Source of the DNA: Sapria himalayana
Lineage: Eukaryota; Streptophyta; Magnoliopsida; Malpighiales; Rafflesiaceae
Assembly (NCBI GenBank): GCA_029783825.1
Contig: JAREIK010001468.1
Span: 3,146,261-3,210,260 of the forward strand
Length of the DNA stretch: 64,000 nucleotides
Reading direction: 5' to 3'
A program made the translations under genes and the position numbers. Numbering within the stretch: position 1 is the stretch's first letter; each line of letters opens with the position of its first letter. Positions 1 through 13,173 of the stretch are shown in pieces. The notes beneath the pieces were generated by a model. It had not been told where the DNA came from. It saw only the letters and a program-made list of their open reading frames with translations, and did not search any database.

Positions 1-659
1 CAAAATAGATATGAGTAAATGTTTGTATATCAAGCCCATGGTGCATACTTAAGCCCATACAAAGCTCTATATACACATGATTCTGAATCTTTTACTATAA
101 AGTAAGGGGTTGATCCGGATAGACTTATTCTTTAAGACTCCTATTAAGAAAAGTTAAATTTCTAACTAATCAATATAGAGGTCAATCCCTCTGTTCCGTC
201 TAGGCTATTACTAACATTACTATTTCCATCTTAGCTACTAGCGTAAATATTTCTAAATAATTTGTCCTAACTTTATGTATGCAACATTTAACAACTAATT
301 TTTCCTTGAAGAAAGGTTTGCTGCTATTGATTAGACTCTTTGGTTTATATAACCACTTAACACCAATAACATTCCTGCGTTTTGGGTAATTCCACCAAAG
401 TTCATATCTTATTTTTAATTATAAAATCAAATTTTTTTTCCATAGCTAATATCTAATCATGAAGTTGTACAACTTCTTCAATGTTCAGAGGTTCTACTAA
501 GTGAAGTTACAACATTTATATATTTCTTCTAATGATCTGTACTTGACTGGGATAGAAGGTGACGTTGGGGAGAGAGTTAAAAAAAAAAGGATGTGGAATC
601 AAACTTAGAAGTTTTAGTTTCTAATCTAGAAGGTTTATCAAGTTCTGAGTTTGTTTATA
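1..659. other. AT-rich intergenic DNA, no gene seen
   Basis: No open frame of useful length or recognisable protein motif on either strand. The sequence is ordinary AT-rich plant intergenic DNA with short homopolymer runs, ending where the inverted-repeat region at 660 begins. Confidence 0.6.
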
Positions 660-900
660 GTTTTAGATCTATAAGTTTATATATGGGTAAATTATGTTTA
701 GGTATACCATTTAAAATATATTTAACAAAAAAAACATCGAACTATTAATATTTTGTAAAAAATGTATCACAACCCTATATACATTTATATATGTTTATAG
801 GTTTATATATATACATGTATTTACACACACACACACACAAACTAATATACAAAAAAATTATGTATATAAACATTTTAAAAATCTTATATATAAATAAATA

Positions 901-952
<52 letters not shown>

Positions 953-956
953 AAAG

Positions 957-1001
<45 letters not shown>

Positions 1002-1054
1002 TATATAAAGAAGTTAAGTTTATATATAAAGATTATATATATATATATATATAT

Positions 1055-1089
<35 letters not shown>

Positions 1090-1137
1090 TATATAGAGGT
1101 TTATTTATTTATATATTTATTTACACACACACACACA
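660..1137. repeat. Left arm of inverted repeat with AT, ATTT and AC microsatellites
   Basis: The part around 681-800, beginning with GGGTAAATTATGTTTAGG, is closely repeated in reverse complement at about 12870-12965, on the other side of the CACTA element. It is followed by (AT)n around 905-1050, (TTTA)n around 1058-1090 and (AC)n ending at 1137. The GGG(T/A)(A/G)AATT start and AT/AC-rich interior resemble the long-TIR elements at 18486-20368, so this may be one arm of an older Mutator-like element split by the CACTA insertion. No clear 9-bp duplication is visible because the flanks are simple TA repeats. Confidence 0.5.
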
Positions 1138-1150
1138 CACTACAAGAAAG
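1138..1150 (+). repeat. CACTA terminal inverted repeat, left
   Basis: CACTACAAGAAAG abuts an (AC)n tract. It matches 11 of 12 positions of the right terminus at 12611-12623, and is the canonical CACTA superfamily end bound by the transposase. Confidence 0.85.
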
Positions 1151-3972
1151 AAACATATTAGAAATGGAAAAATCCATTTCTATTCCGTTGCAATATGCAA
1201 TTAGTGACCGAATTAGAAATAAAATTTTTCTATTTCTAAAAGGCTCCTCTCTAGATTTTAGAAACAAAAATTGTGTGAGCATTTCTAATTAGTGCAATAG
1301 AATATTTTTGTTTCTAAACATAGAGATGGAATTGGATTCTCAATTTCCATTTCTAATCAGATACTAAAATAGTGACAAAATAAAAACACTATTTTCATTT
1401 CTAAATTAGCTTCGGAATTGAAATGTCATTTTCCAATTCTATTTTTTACAATCGGAACATATTCCATAGATTCCCATTTCTACATGCTATTTTACTTTTA
1501 AAAATACATATAGAAACAATATATCCTTCAATCCAATTTTTTTTACATATATATTGCATACAAAAATTATTTTAAACACATTCATGTCACATAATATATA
1601 ATGAAATATATAACATCCAATAACAAATATCAAACTTTAATCATCTTCATTGTGCATATATCACATAAAATAAAAGGAAGACGAAAACAAAAAGTCAAGC
1701 ACAATGAAGTTCCTTGCAAAAACACCAAAAACAGCATAAAAACTAATTGACTCCTTATCAATATGAGTATTCTTCTTCGAAGTTCTAGATGAATCATCTT
1801 CAAAATGTTGAAAAATAGATGAATGGCCTGCTAACTCACACATAATTTTCACTATCTTCAAAATCTTCTATTGCATTTTATCATCCCTTTTCAGTTTTTT
1901 TCTTCTCTTTTTTTCATTTCTTTAATATATTTTTTCATCTCTTCATTCTTGTATTGTATCTCTTTATTTTTTTTTTTTTGGAAATTATCTTTGATTTCCT
2001 GCATCTTCTGCTGCAACAGCTCATCAAATAAATTATGGTAATTGGAAGATGAAATGAAGAGCTCCAAATAGAACCTAGATAAAATATAGATGCATACATA
2101 CCAAGACCGTACACTTGCCATTTTTGTCAACTCCACTCCGCCGGCATGAAGGAAAATATATGCAACATCAATCTCTAGAGTCTTTATAGAATGATCTGTC
2201 ACTTGAGAAGAAATGGAAATCATATTTTCCACGGCTTCCTACAATTATACAATACAATATAACATAGTATTTTAAGAGAAACAAATAAAATTACAACATA
2301 AAGACTTTGCAGGTTACATCATGAAAGCAGCACACATCTTCATCATCTCATTGATGTATATATTATAACTCGTATCTTTGTGGATTATCGAATGAAACCA
2401 ACACATAGGTACAAACATAACATTTCATGCTGGTTTCATGAAACCGAGTTTAAACCATCACACAGTACACATCTCATGAAACCAGCAATAGCCTTAAGGT
2501 AATTTGTTAATTAATGACACAACACATGAGACCAGCACAAGAAACCAATATTAGCACACAACACTTTAAACCAACTCATCAAACCATCAACAACCTACTA
2601 AATATTAAGATAAAATTGAAGCAAGTCATTATAGTTATTATATTTATATATAATAACTCATCAGTATTATTAAAAAATAAAAATATTTTACATGGAAAAT
2701 TAATTGTTATGGTTACCAAAAATTTAAATTTTTAATTTTTTCTTCATTAACATATTACAATTCACACAACACACTGAAAGTAAAAAATGAGAAACTTACA
2801 ATAATATTATTTGACTGCCTGTCTACAAAGGATCCATCCTTTTTCTTGTACATGTACTTGAACACCTCAAAGTGAAGGTGGATATCCCAACTCAGCCTCA
2901 TGATAATAAATAATATTAACCAATGATGTACATGAAGTATTATCATTAATTTAGCATCATTTTTATTCATAAAGTTAACATCAAAATAAAATAGGAATGA
3001 GTCTATTACCAAATCTAAAGAATGTTTGGAAGGTCCTAATCTTTCACCTACTTTTTTGATTGATGATTTTGTGATATCATTTGGTGCAGGGCCTTGAACT
3101 CTTCACTATTCTAATATTTTTATCATTTTATCTAAATATCTAGAAGAATACTATTTAGCTTTGTATCTTTATCATATTTTTTTCTCTATTTTTTAAGCTT
3201 GTCATTGTATGTGATACTAGCCACATGTTTCTATGTATCCTTCATAGAGATCAACAAAGTGTTATTTCATTTATATTTTTTCTGCAAAAAAAAAAAGAAC
3301 AATATATTATGATGCATTATTATTGTTATAGTTTTTAATAATAAAATAATTTGACAATGTGTAGCATGCACTAAATTGTACTTCAAATTCTTCCCAATAA
3401 TATTCATTCATATTTGAGGGTATTTTGCTCTACTTTATACCTTCATCAACTAGTTTCTCCTTAAAAATCTTTTCAATTATATGAGAAGTAGAAATAATAA
3501 ACCTATAAATTATAACATTAGCACATACATATACATATAAATGAAAAAAAAAACTCATACTTCTGTTACTAAGTTGACATTTTCTTCATTCATATTATTT
3601 TTCCAAAACTAAGTAATGCAAACATAATTTTAATTCTTAATGATAATGATGGATCAGTAACAAAATCAAAGTTAGTTATTCATAAAATTACTATATTTTA
3701 AACAAAAAAAACATGTAAAATATTATGCATAGTTCTAAAATAAATTAATTACAAACGAAAATAAGAAAAACTAATTATGCATGAAGTAGTAAATTTATGT
3801 AAACTACATACTATTTATGGTTAAGAGTGGGCTGAATGAATATTGTTAATAACTTTGCATACAAACCACTGATTGTGAATATTTAGCTATTGTCGATGCT
3901 ATAACTGCATCACTTGTACCTCCTAAGATAGGTGGGACGAAGCTAATATCATTAGTAGGTGCATAATGAGAT

Positions 3973-4345
3973 TAGAGGTGTCAATCGAGCCAGGCTGGCT
4001 CGAGGCACGTCACAGTTCGGCACGAGGCACGGCATGGTTTGGCCGTGCCTGGGCCGGCCCGGCACGGAAAAATCCCTTGCCTGGGCCCGTGCCCGGGCCC
4101 GTGCCGGGCCAGACCCGGCACGGTTCGGCCCGTGGCACGGCACACCGGCACGGGTTCGTCCCGTGTCGGGTGTCCCTCGAGCCCGACCCCGCAATCGCCC
4201 CTCCCGCAAAAAAGACCGCGGGTCGGGTCTGATTGGACCCGACCCACGGTCCCACGAAGCCCGAACCGTACGGACAGGCCAGGCACGAAGGCACGCTCGT
4301 GCTCAAAAAAATGGGTGGGCCGGCCCAGCCCGTTTGACACCTCTA
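3973..4345. mobile_element. hAT-type MITE with perfect 8-bp target duplication
   Basis: A 373-bp GC-rich element starting TAGAGGTGTCAA and ending in the complementary TTTGACACCTCTA. It is flanked by a perfect 8-bp duplication AATGAGAT at 3965-3972 and 4346-4353. The interior is full of GGCCCGGCACGG-type palindromic stretches and has no coding content; open frames on both strands here are by-products of its high GC content. The ends match the larger hAT elements in this window, so it is presumably mobilised by the same transposase. It is inserted in the TNPA-like gene of the CACTA element. Confidence 0.9.
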
Positions 4346-4868
4346 AATGAGATGAATATGAAATGTCAATGGTAGATAATACTTATGTGTTAATATGAGG
4401 TGATGACAACATATTCTGTATACATGTATGTGAATATAAAGAAATATTTGTAGTGTTGTCATCACTGAATAAGTATAAATTTCTTCTCCATGAACTTGAT
4501 GTGGCAAGTGGGTTGGGCATCCTAGGCACGACATGATCCAGAACCATGCTTGGATCTAGGTGATGTCGGCGAAAGGCACGACTCATGCCATGCTAGGCCA
4601 AGGGGTCTTGTGCCTCATGTCAGGCCAGGAACAACTCAGATGCCTAGGCTATTGGTATGGTCCACCGACATGGTTACCTTGACTCAAGAACAATTAATGA
4701 GAAGTGGGTGCAGTTTACTTGGCTCGTGTGTACCCCACATAGTCCATTTTATAAAAATAATTTTTTAAAACCTACCTCTCTTTGTACATGCGGCTAGTTT
4801 TTTAATGAGCCCACTATGTGGTTGGTTGTGCCCATCTACATGGACTGACCCAAGTGCACACAAATGTG

Positions 4869-4902
4869 CCCCCCCCCCCCCCCCCCCCCCACCCCACCCC
4901 CC
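4869..4902. repeat. Poly-C tract
   Basis: Twenty-two consecutive C residues (4869-4890) are followed by three further C runs separated by single A residues. It lies within the nested hAT element. Confidence 0.95.
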
Positions 4903-5489
4903 AGCCTGATAGTCTTTTTGGCTGTCGGGGGCCAACAATTAAGTAATGGACAAAAAGAAATTCAAATTGAAGATGATCCTAGCCGTTGGAAAAAATTCCA
5001 ATGGCTAAAGTAGAAATATGATGGTTATTAAGTTTCTTCCCTTTTTAATATTACAAAAAAGTAAAAAAATTAATATATATATATATTAAAAAATCTATAT
5101 TTAATGATTTTAGAGAGTTGAGTTTTCATTCTCAATTATCAAGCTCAACTCTCTCTTCACTCCCCCCCCCCCCTCTTTATTCTCTCTATCTCTCTCTCTA
5201 AAGATAAAGTTTTTAAATTGAGAAATTTTTATTTTTTATAAAGCTTAAAGAATATAGAGTAAAGATTTTATATTGTAGTTTCAATTTCATTATCTAACCT
5301 ACCATGTAAGGTTGCAAGTTGCAACTTCTCTCTCTCTCTCTCTCCTCTCCATAAACTAGGTATTATTTTTTATTTAGTTTTTTTAAAATATAATTTATTT
5401 GTTAACTTAGAACATAAACAAAAAAATTATATAAATAGCTAATAATAAATTTAATGATAACGAAATTAATATTGACGTAGATGTAGATA

Positions 5490-5720
5490 ATAATAATAAT
5501 TCTATGGAAAGGATTGAGCTGCACTGGGAGCAAGAGCACACAAGTTGATGGCATATGCAAATGATGACTGGTGAGACTTAGAAGATGTTGAGACCACCCC
5601 TATTACTAGTGATACCTTCAAATACTTACATGATGATGATGATGATTTGCATGCACATATAGACACTGATTGACATTGGGATTGAGATTGATGCTTGCTT
5701 GTATATTTCAATTTTGATTT
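5490..5720 (+). pseudogene. hAT transposase C-terminal remnant
   Basis: The plus-strand segment is clearly similar at DNA level to the reverse complement of 25020-25260, the C-terminal coding end of another hAT copy. Both share the ACTAGTGATACC block and a run of Asp codons (ATGATGATGATG) followed by a conserved ACATTGGGATTGAG-type stretch. The recognisable peptide, AYANDDW then LEDVETTPITSDT with a poly-Asp tail, corresponds to the end of a RICESLEEPER-type transposase, just after the dimerisation domain. The N-terminal and catalytic parts are absent. Confidence 0.6.
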
Positions 5721-6419
5721 TTGATATTTTGACTTTTGTTATACTTTACACTTTTTGATTGATACTTATTAATGATTATATTTTTTTCTCATTTTATTGT
5801 TATATTTTTTATCATTTTATTTAATTTAGAAGCCTAAATTAATTTTTTTATTCATAATGGTGGTGGTGATCGAGTGATAGACATTGGAGCTGTATGGTGC
5901 CAGTGCTATGTGTTGTCGCGGCCTACCGGCTACCCAAAACAAATGGCATGATCTAGCACGACCCAAAAATGACCTAGCATGAAAGGAACGAAGCTGCATG
6001 TACTCATGTTAGTTGGGCCAAGCATAATCCCAGTCGTGTTGTGCCTGGCACGACATGACTTCCCAACCAGTACGTGCCTGGCATGACACAACCCACTTGA
6101 CACCTCTACCATGAACTATTTATTTACTTTCTCTACCCCCTCATATAAGTTTAGATCCTCAGTCACTTGAATGGTTACCTTTCATACTTAATTCAATTTT
6201 CATAAACATCAAAACATTCAAATATAACAAATAAATATAATGAATATGTCATACTAAAAAACATCATGACAAACACATTCACATTTACATTTGTGAAAAT
6301 ATTTTTTTTAATTGAAAAACCAAAATTTAACAGTTACAAAAGAAGTAATATAATTTAACATCAAAGTTAAAAAATATCTACTCATCATCATAAATTTCAA
6401 ACAAAGAATCTCCAACTAA

Positions 6420-9400
6420 ATATTTACCCTCATATTATTGTGCAATTAATTCTTCATCATTATATTCTTCAACATCTGCATCATTAATATCTAAATAGTT
6501 TCCATCTTCACCAATCAAAGTTTCAAACCCATCATCTACCATATGATTGATTAGATGAATTTTCATAATATTTTCTTGTAATATATGTACATGCGATGGT
6601 GTGATTATGACATCCATTTCAAGAACTTTTATAGCTGATCTAGGTTTTATTTTATAAATAGTCCACCAGTCACCATCATTTATTCTTATAGTTGGATAAG
6701 TAAACACATTTGTTCTGCTTGCACCACAAGAATGAATAGATTATACTTGGGATAATATTTTTTATGGCGCACATCCACAAGATTGTATTGATGATAAATT
6801 AGAGTACCCAAATTTAGAATTATCATCATAATTAGTAATGTAGAATACTCAAGTATAAAATTTCAATCAATCGACCATGAAAGTTAATATTAGATGCAAA
6901 AGAGTTTGACTCCTTAATACATACACCCCTATTTATTATAGCTCTATTTAAACCATATTTCAAATTATGAAATGTGTTTCCATTTACATAATGTATGAGA
7001 TCTTCGTAATGGCCACTTTATCAAATATTTTATTTGTCTATTAGAGATATTTGATGATGAAAAATATATCTAAAAAAAAGTAAAAAATAAAATCAAACTA
7101 ATATACATTGGCACATTATTTAATAAAAGGAAACATGATAAATTATATACTGACAAATTTCTAAAACTAAGATGCAAAATATGTCAAGCTTAGTATCAAT
7201 CACAACACCATCAATATATAATTCTTTTTGCATTAATTCCTTAGCATTAATTTTACAAAAATAAAATTGAAGTTATCTCTAATATTAATATAGGTATACC
7301 ACATACCATGAGAAAGAAATGACAATGTAAAATGATTATAAATCTTACTCAATATAAGCTTTAACTTTCTCAGAGTTTAACAAGATATATTTGTGTGCAG
7401 CATGATACCTTTGGTCATCCAAATAATATCTTGATTTTTCTCTACCATATGGTCGACCTACATGAGTAAAAATGGAAAGCATACCTTCTTCTTCTGATTC
7501 ATCCCACATACCATAATTATTATTTCATGACATTTTATTAGGCAAAGTATATACTTATAGCTGAAAGTAGTGCACACAAAATGTTGAAGCTTCTTTAACC
7601 AAGTAGGCATTGCATATCTATCATTAAACATTGGCTTTATTTAGAATATTATTTTTATTCTAAGATATAAAAAAAAGTCTTCATTAAAAGAAATATTTAT
7701 TTGTCAGATACAATTATATTTTTAGATGATGAAATAAAATATATAACCTCTCAAATGGATACATCCATCTGTATTACATAGGGCCTGCTAGCATTAATTT
7801 ATAAGGTAAGTGGATAAGAAGATGTTCCATGGAGTCAAAGAAGCTAGGAAAAAAGATATGCTCAAGTCTACATGAAATTATGGGTATATCATTTTGTAAT
7901 TACTCCATGTATTTCTTTGTTATGATATTACAAGTGAGATTCTTAAAAAATACTTAGTTCAACCAAGACTTTTCAGATATTTTCTGGAAGCAATTCATGG
8001 AATATTATGAGAATTAACCTTTACATAAACACATGGTAGTCATTGCTTTTCATCCCAAATAACTTATTTTTCTTTATATCAACACATATTCTCATGTTAG
8101 ATGCATATCTGTAAGAGAACCTTTGCTCTATCATCTATTTGCATAAAGCTACCTTTGCATCCTTGTCAATACTATAACATGCTTTAGAAAATTTATTCAT
8201 TGATTCATCCTTACGTAACTATGGACATGAATAGAAATCTTTTAAATCATCTCTTGATTTAGTATTATTTTTAGTTTTTCTATATTCATGCTAGTATTAA
8301 AAATATTATCAAAAAAGTTATTCTAAATATGCATCATATCTAAGTTATGGCTAATTAGGTTGCTTTTCTAATAAGGTAGATCCCAAAAGATACTTTGTTT
8401 CTTCCAACCACAGTGATAATTCTTCAAAATGTGAACATTAATCCAGTCAGGATCAATTTCTGTAATATTTTTTAAGCCATATCTTTCAAGAACCTTTAAT
8501 TTTTTTACACCCAACCTCAAAAGTGGTTCACCTTTTAGTAATCTACCCTTTCCTAAATGCCATTATATTCTTCCAAATTGAATATTCTATTTGTAAGAAT
8601 TTATGATAGTTATCAAACTAAGAAGTCTTTCCACCTTTGCTTAGAGAAAATGCATCAAAGTTCCCTGTGCAGTATGGGCAAGATAATTTTCTTGCAATAC
8701 TCCATCATGATAACATTGAATATATTGAAAAATCACTTATTGTCCACATAAGTGATGTTTGCATCTAGAATTTTTGCCTTCTAGATATATCATATGCTTC
8801 CACACCCAACTTTCATAAATCATTTAGCACCATAATAAGGGGTTACAAAAAAACATACAACTTATCTTTTAGGTTTCTTGGATTAGGCTTGATAACACAC
8901 AAAAATATGTACTCATCATTTATATACATCTTTGGTGGTAAATTATATGGTGCAACAATCATCGGTCATAAATAGTATTATTGCCTTGTTCGGCCAAATG
9001 GTTGAAATCCACCTATACACAATCCTAATCTAATATTTCAACATTAAATTAGAAAAGATGGATGAATATGATCAAATTATTTCTAAGATGGAGAATTTGA
9101 GCAATGTTGCTTCATGCCTTCTTCTAGTAACAGTGACTTCAGATACAAATAATTTTTATAAACGAGGAGTCAAAGAAAAGTAATATATTTTCTTATCAGA
9201 ATTATTTATTTTATGTTTTTACATGCATTATGTCTTTTATAACGAGGATATTTATAGAAATTGCTAGCAATTGCTTCACTATCTTTACCTCAATATATCA
9301 TACACCCATTAATGCATCAATAAATTTTTTATACTGACAAGCACAACCCTCACATTAACTTCTATGTACTATATAAAAGCTATTTATTATTACGTTATTC

Positions 9401-9960
9401 TTTGGTAATAATTTAGATAACAACTCATAAATTTTATCAAATCACCTTTCTAAAAAATGATGTTTTACCTTTAAATTCATTAGTCTTGCCATTACAGATA
9501 ACCTTGAGTGGCCATACTGACTACATGGACAAATCTCTTCTTCTAATTCTTTTAGAATTTCATAAAATTTTTTTGTTGCTGATTTTAGGATATCATTAGT
9601 GACATCCAAATTGAAGGATGGTCCAATAACATGCTTTACCATGATTTCACATCATTATTAGGATTAACATATTCTATTGTAACATTTGAATCAATACTTC
9701 TATATAAATAATATTTTATTGTTTGTGACAAAATTATTTCCTCATGTTTATATCAAACATAATAATCTCTAACAAATATATCTTTTGCAAGATCGAATCA
9801 CATAGTGTCCACATCTTGAAAACTCTATTGCTAACATTTACGGTAATTAAATGAGTATCTTATTTTTGTTCCATCCATTAATTGAGGTGCTTTTTATTGA
9901 AACCAACAAACTTCTCAATCCCTGCTACAAACTCATCAATCAAAAACTCATCTTTTAATC
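6420..9960 (-). pseudogene. TNP2-type transposase (TnpD-like) relic of the first CACTA element
   Basis: This is the transposase gene of the CACTA element; intact relatives bind the ends and cut the element out. Domains can be followed in order on the minus strand. An N-terminal block (9642-9442) contains SVMARLMNLKVKHHF, the segment before the Transposase_21 domain. The Transposase_21 core has LGL..GGFQPFG (about 9040-8997), PYNLPP (about 8950) and MWTISDFSIYSML (about 8744-8705). A DUF4218-like block contains FFDSMEHLLIHLPY (7842-7801) followed by a QYRWMYPF-like segment. A C-terminal block (6707-6435) has GDWWTIYKIKPRS and an acidic tail. Many stops and frame changes separate these blocks. 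The family assignment is strong. Confidence 0.8.
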
Positions 9961-12600
9961 TGACATTCATCCATTCACAATCATTTCATATAATATTTTT
10001 CATTCCTATTACATATAATATCAACGTATATTTAATAATAAAAATATAGATAATGATTTATATATACTAAAGTAGTAGTCACTTATTTATGACATTACAT
10101 AAATATAAATATATAGCATTAAATATAAAGAGACATTAACATTTAAGGATAATAATAAAATGATTTTGTATATTATTGTGTTTGTTATTAAATAAAAAAA
10201 ATATTAGTATCTTTAACCATTTATTAATTTGGTCTGGAAGCTACAACTATTCCAATATGAAATTTCGTGATTTGTTTCCATGCCTAATCTTGGAAATATT
10301 ATTTTATGAAATTTTGTTAAAATTCAGGGACTTAATATTATTTTTTAAATATATTCTTACAACCATGTTTTGTATAATGAGGGAAAAGTATGTGCTCATA
10401 TTTAATTGGATCACAAATTGATTATCATTACTATATAGAGTGAAAGAACCTACTTACTTCTCGTTCATGTCCTTAAGAAAAAAATCAAAATCATTATTAT
10501 AATTATAAATTTATATATGATAATAGATTGTAAAAAATATTAAATAAACAAATATGTTGGAATGAGATATTTGTTGTACAATGTGAGGTATGTTAAGAAG
10601 CACAAATCACAAAGAATGCATCACGATTATATAATTATAAATTACATAATTAACATGTATATACAATAAAAAAAAAGATATTGTTCTCATATTAGTGTAA
10701 ATTGTAATTGTTTGATGTTGGAAAACTATATTTATAAATTATGAAAGTACAAACACACTTAAAACAAACACACATCATTTTCATTGTGTGTTGTGTATAT
10801 ATTAAAGACATTAATCCTTAAATACATGTATATGAACATATAGGGAAAGATTAATGGCAACATCAAATATTATCAATAATATGTAAATAAAGTATATCAA
10901 CATAGAAAAACATATGATATATAATTATAATTTTTTGAAAAGTAAGATTGTCTCATAAAAAATAAAAGCATACAATTATTTCAATTATAAAGATTGTAAT
11001 TATAATCATAATTAGAATCACATCGATGTGGATTTATTAATGTTTACGTATGTTATAAAAATATAGAGAAAATAACAAATATGTGTACACACACACACAC
11101 ACACACATGTGTGTCTGTGTGTAATTTTTATCAAATAAGTTTCAATTATACACTCCATAAGTAGAATCATATCAATGATCTCAATTTCTTAGTAAGTTAT
11201 ATTGATATCATCATTATATTTCTATGTTATATTAATGTCATCAATAAGAAATAATATAAAAGCATTGTAACAAGTATACACTACATAAGTAAATGACCAG
11301 TAAATATGTAGTTACTTTAGTATTACAGTACAACATCATTTTAAGTTTATATTTCAATGGTTATATCATATAAAAGTTGACAAAAAATTTGATGCAAATG
11401 AATTTCGTGTTAAGGTTTAAGTTAGCTTGTTGTCATTTTATTTATATTTTTATTTGTTATATGAGATCATTAACCATGTGGATTCTCACCTTTGAGTTAG
11501 TGTATATTAGGATTGCATTCTCAAGATACATGATATGGATGCCGTTTTTATGAATGTTTTCATATACTAATATATTTTTGACATGGTATGAGATCTAGGG
11601 GTATGCACACCATAAACTACAAAAAGAAATAATTGTATAGCATCTGTTTACTGCACAATATGCTCAACTATAAATGAAAGTATTGTACATTATGATTATA
11701 TTGTACATTATGAGTAGTGTATTTGTGATGTGTTAATACAATTTTATATTAAATTTTTCATCTAGTTCTGGACTATTTCAGCAAATCCAAATGGAAAATT
11801 CCAAACCCTAATTGTAAACCAAATTACAACACAATTACAAAACACAAGAATATCAGCATACAATATAATTAATAAGATTATATAGTACTTTGTGTGAGTA
11901 GTTGGAAGATAGAGAAATATAAATATATAACCAAGCTTAGACACCCTCATGACGATGCCAAATGAATGTAAGTAACAAAGAAATATTGCATAACATGATG
12001 AATGATGAACACGTTGACGACCAAAATGTTGGAGGAGGACAATGTCAACAAGGACAATGGGCAAAGAAGGATGCTGCTTACTTTGCCCAACACCAATTCT
12101 GACTATCTAACAAATGTAATATTCTTCGGAGTCTTAAAAAAATATTCATTAAAGTGATATAGTGACCGAATAATTTTCCATTTCAAATTCATGGACAGAA
12201 TTGAATTTTATCACCAAATTCTAAAATGGATTTCCTATATCTATTTCTAAAAAAATTGAAATGGAATTCAATTCCATTTTAATTTTTAGACAAGTTATTA
12301 CTTTTAATAATAAATATATCTAAAAATGAAATATTCTATCACTAAATGCCAAACAACTTTACCCGTTAACATCCTCGCATGAAACTAACAACATAAAGTT
12401 AAACCATTTCAATTTTCATTTCTAATTCCATTTCTAATTATTTTTCTATTTTATTTCAAATTAATTACTCACAACTTGAAATAGCGACGAATTATTATTA
12501 AGTTTCTAAAATTTGTAGCAATGTTATCTTTTCGTTTCAAATCCATTTCTATTTCATTTCTAACTTTAGAAACAAAAATGGGCTTTTTTATTTTTTATTT
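9961..12600. other. 5' subterminal half of the CACTA element, no gene seen
   Basis: AT-rich, with no convincing coding block. It holds an (AC)n/(TG)n microsatellite at 11086-11124 and, from about 12130 on, repeated TTTCCATTTCTAA-type subterminal motifs that mirror those inside the left end at 1160-1450. Confidence 0.6.
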
Positions 12601-12610
12601 CTTTTCATTA

Positions 12611-12623
12611 TTTTGTTGTAGTG
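12611..12623 (-). repeat. CACTA terminal inverted repeat, right
   Basis: Read on the minus strand this is CACTACAACAAAA. It is the mate of the left terminus and is followed by TTATATG and a TG microsatellite. Confidence 0.85.
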
Positions 12624-13062
12624 TTATATGTGTGTGTGTGTGTGTGTGTTTGTTTGTGTGTGTGTTTAACTATAGATATTTATATATATAACTTTTAGAA
12701 AAAGTTAAATAATGGATGTGTATATATATAAGTTTTTGAAAACATTATATCTATACATATATACATATATATACAAATATATACACTCACACACACACAC
12801 ACACCTATAAAACACATAAAACTATATATATATATATATTTAAAAACATAAGTGTGTGTGTGTGTGTGTAGTCTGGTGCACTTTTTACTAAATATAAAAA
12901 AATAGGTGTAATGTTTTTGTAAATATTTTTCAAATGGTATGCCTAAACATAATTTACCCATATATAAACATGTAGATATAAATTTATCTATATATAAATA
13001 AATAAATAAATTATATATATATATATATATAATATACATAAAAACTATGTTTATAAATATTT

Positions 13063-13106
<44 letters not shown>

Positions 13107-13133
13107 TTATAAATATAAATGTTTTCGAAGATT

Positions 13134-13173
<40 letters not shown>

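Larger units (their letters stand above)
4496..6108 (+). mobile_element. hAT transposon deletion derivative, nested in the CACTA element
   Basis: The right end is TTGACACCTCTA and the left end is the degenerate form TTGATGTGGCAAGTGGG. The 8-bp duplication CCATGAAC is perfect on both sides (4488-4495 and 6109-6116). The element is 1613 bp and keeps only a C-terminal remnant of a plus-strand transposase (about 5490-5720). Both ends carry GC-rich GGCACGAC-type subterminal sequence. It also contains a long poly-C tract and CT-rich stretches. A paralogous CACTA segment near 44345 lacks it and gives an empty-site comparison. Confidence 0.88.
1661..6300 (-). pseudogene. TNPA-like (plant En/Spm second gene) relic of the first CACTA element
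   Basis: This is the second gene of the CACTA element, whose relatives encode the subterminal-repeat-binding accessory protein. In minus-strand order the visible pieces are: an N-terminal exon, split by the two nested hAT elements, containing FVPPILGG and KYSQS around 3960-3860; a block reading EVFKYMYKKKDGSFVDRQ around 2870-2817, the family's typical K(K)DG(S/T)FVD segment; and a lysine/glutamate-rich C-terminal coiled-coil-like exon at 1891-2232. The N-terminal exon is paralogous to the fragment at 44280-44620. Frameshifts, stops and the two insertions disable it. Exon limits are approximate; assignment to the family is firm, the exact gene start is not. Confidence 0.65.
1138..12623 (-). 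mobile_element. CACTA (En/Spm) transposon, complete from terminus to terminus, decayed
   Basis: The left end reads CACTACAAGAAAG and the right end, reverse complemented, reads CACTACAACAAAATAATG, the diagnostic CACTA terminus. Inside both ends are many subterminal copies of a TTAGAAATGGAA-type motif in both orientations. The element is about 11.5 kb. Two decayed genes on the minus strand lie in the usual CACTA order: a TNP2-type transposase (about 9.96-6.4 kb) and then a TNPA-like gene (about 6.3-1.66 kb). Two hAT elements are nested at 3973-4345 and 4496-6108. The expected 3-bp target duplication is not preserved: ACA on the left, TTA on the right, each next to an AC/TG tract. Frameshifts and stops in both genes show that it is not autonomous now. 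Confidence 0.85.

Noticed and set aside
3952..4375. Five overlapping open frames on both strands up to 138 codons
   Set aside because: They lie in the 373-bp GC-rich hAT MITE, where high GC removes stop codons; no codon bias or protein motif.
12695..13039. A 114-codon minus-strand open frame
   Set aside because: Built from TG/AC/AT simple repeats; the peptide is low-complexity.
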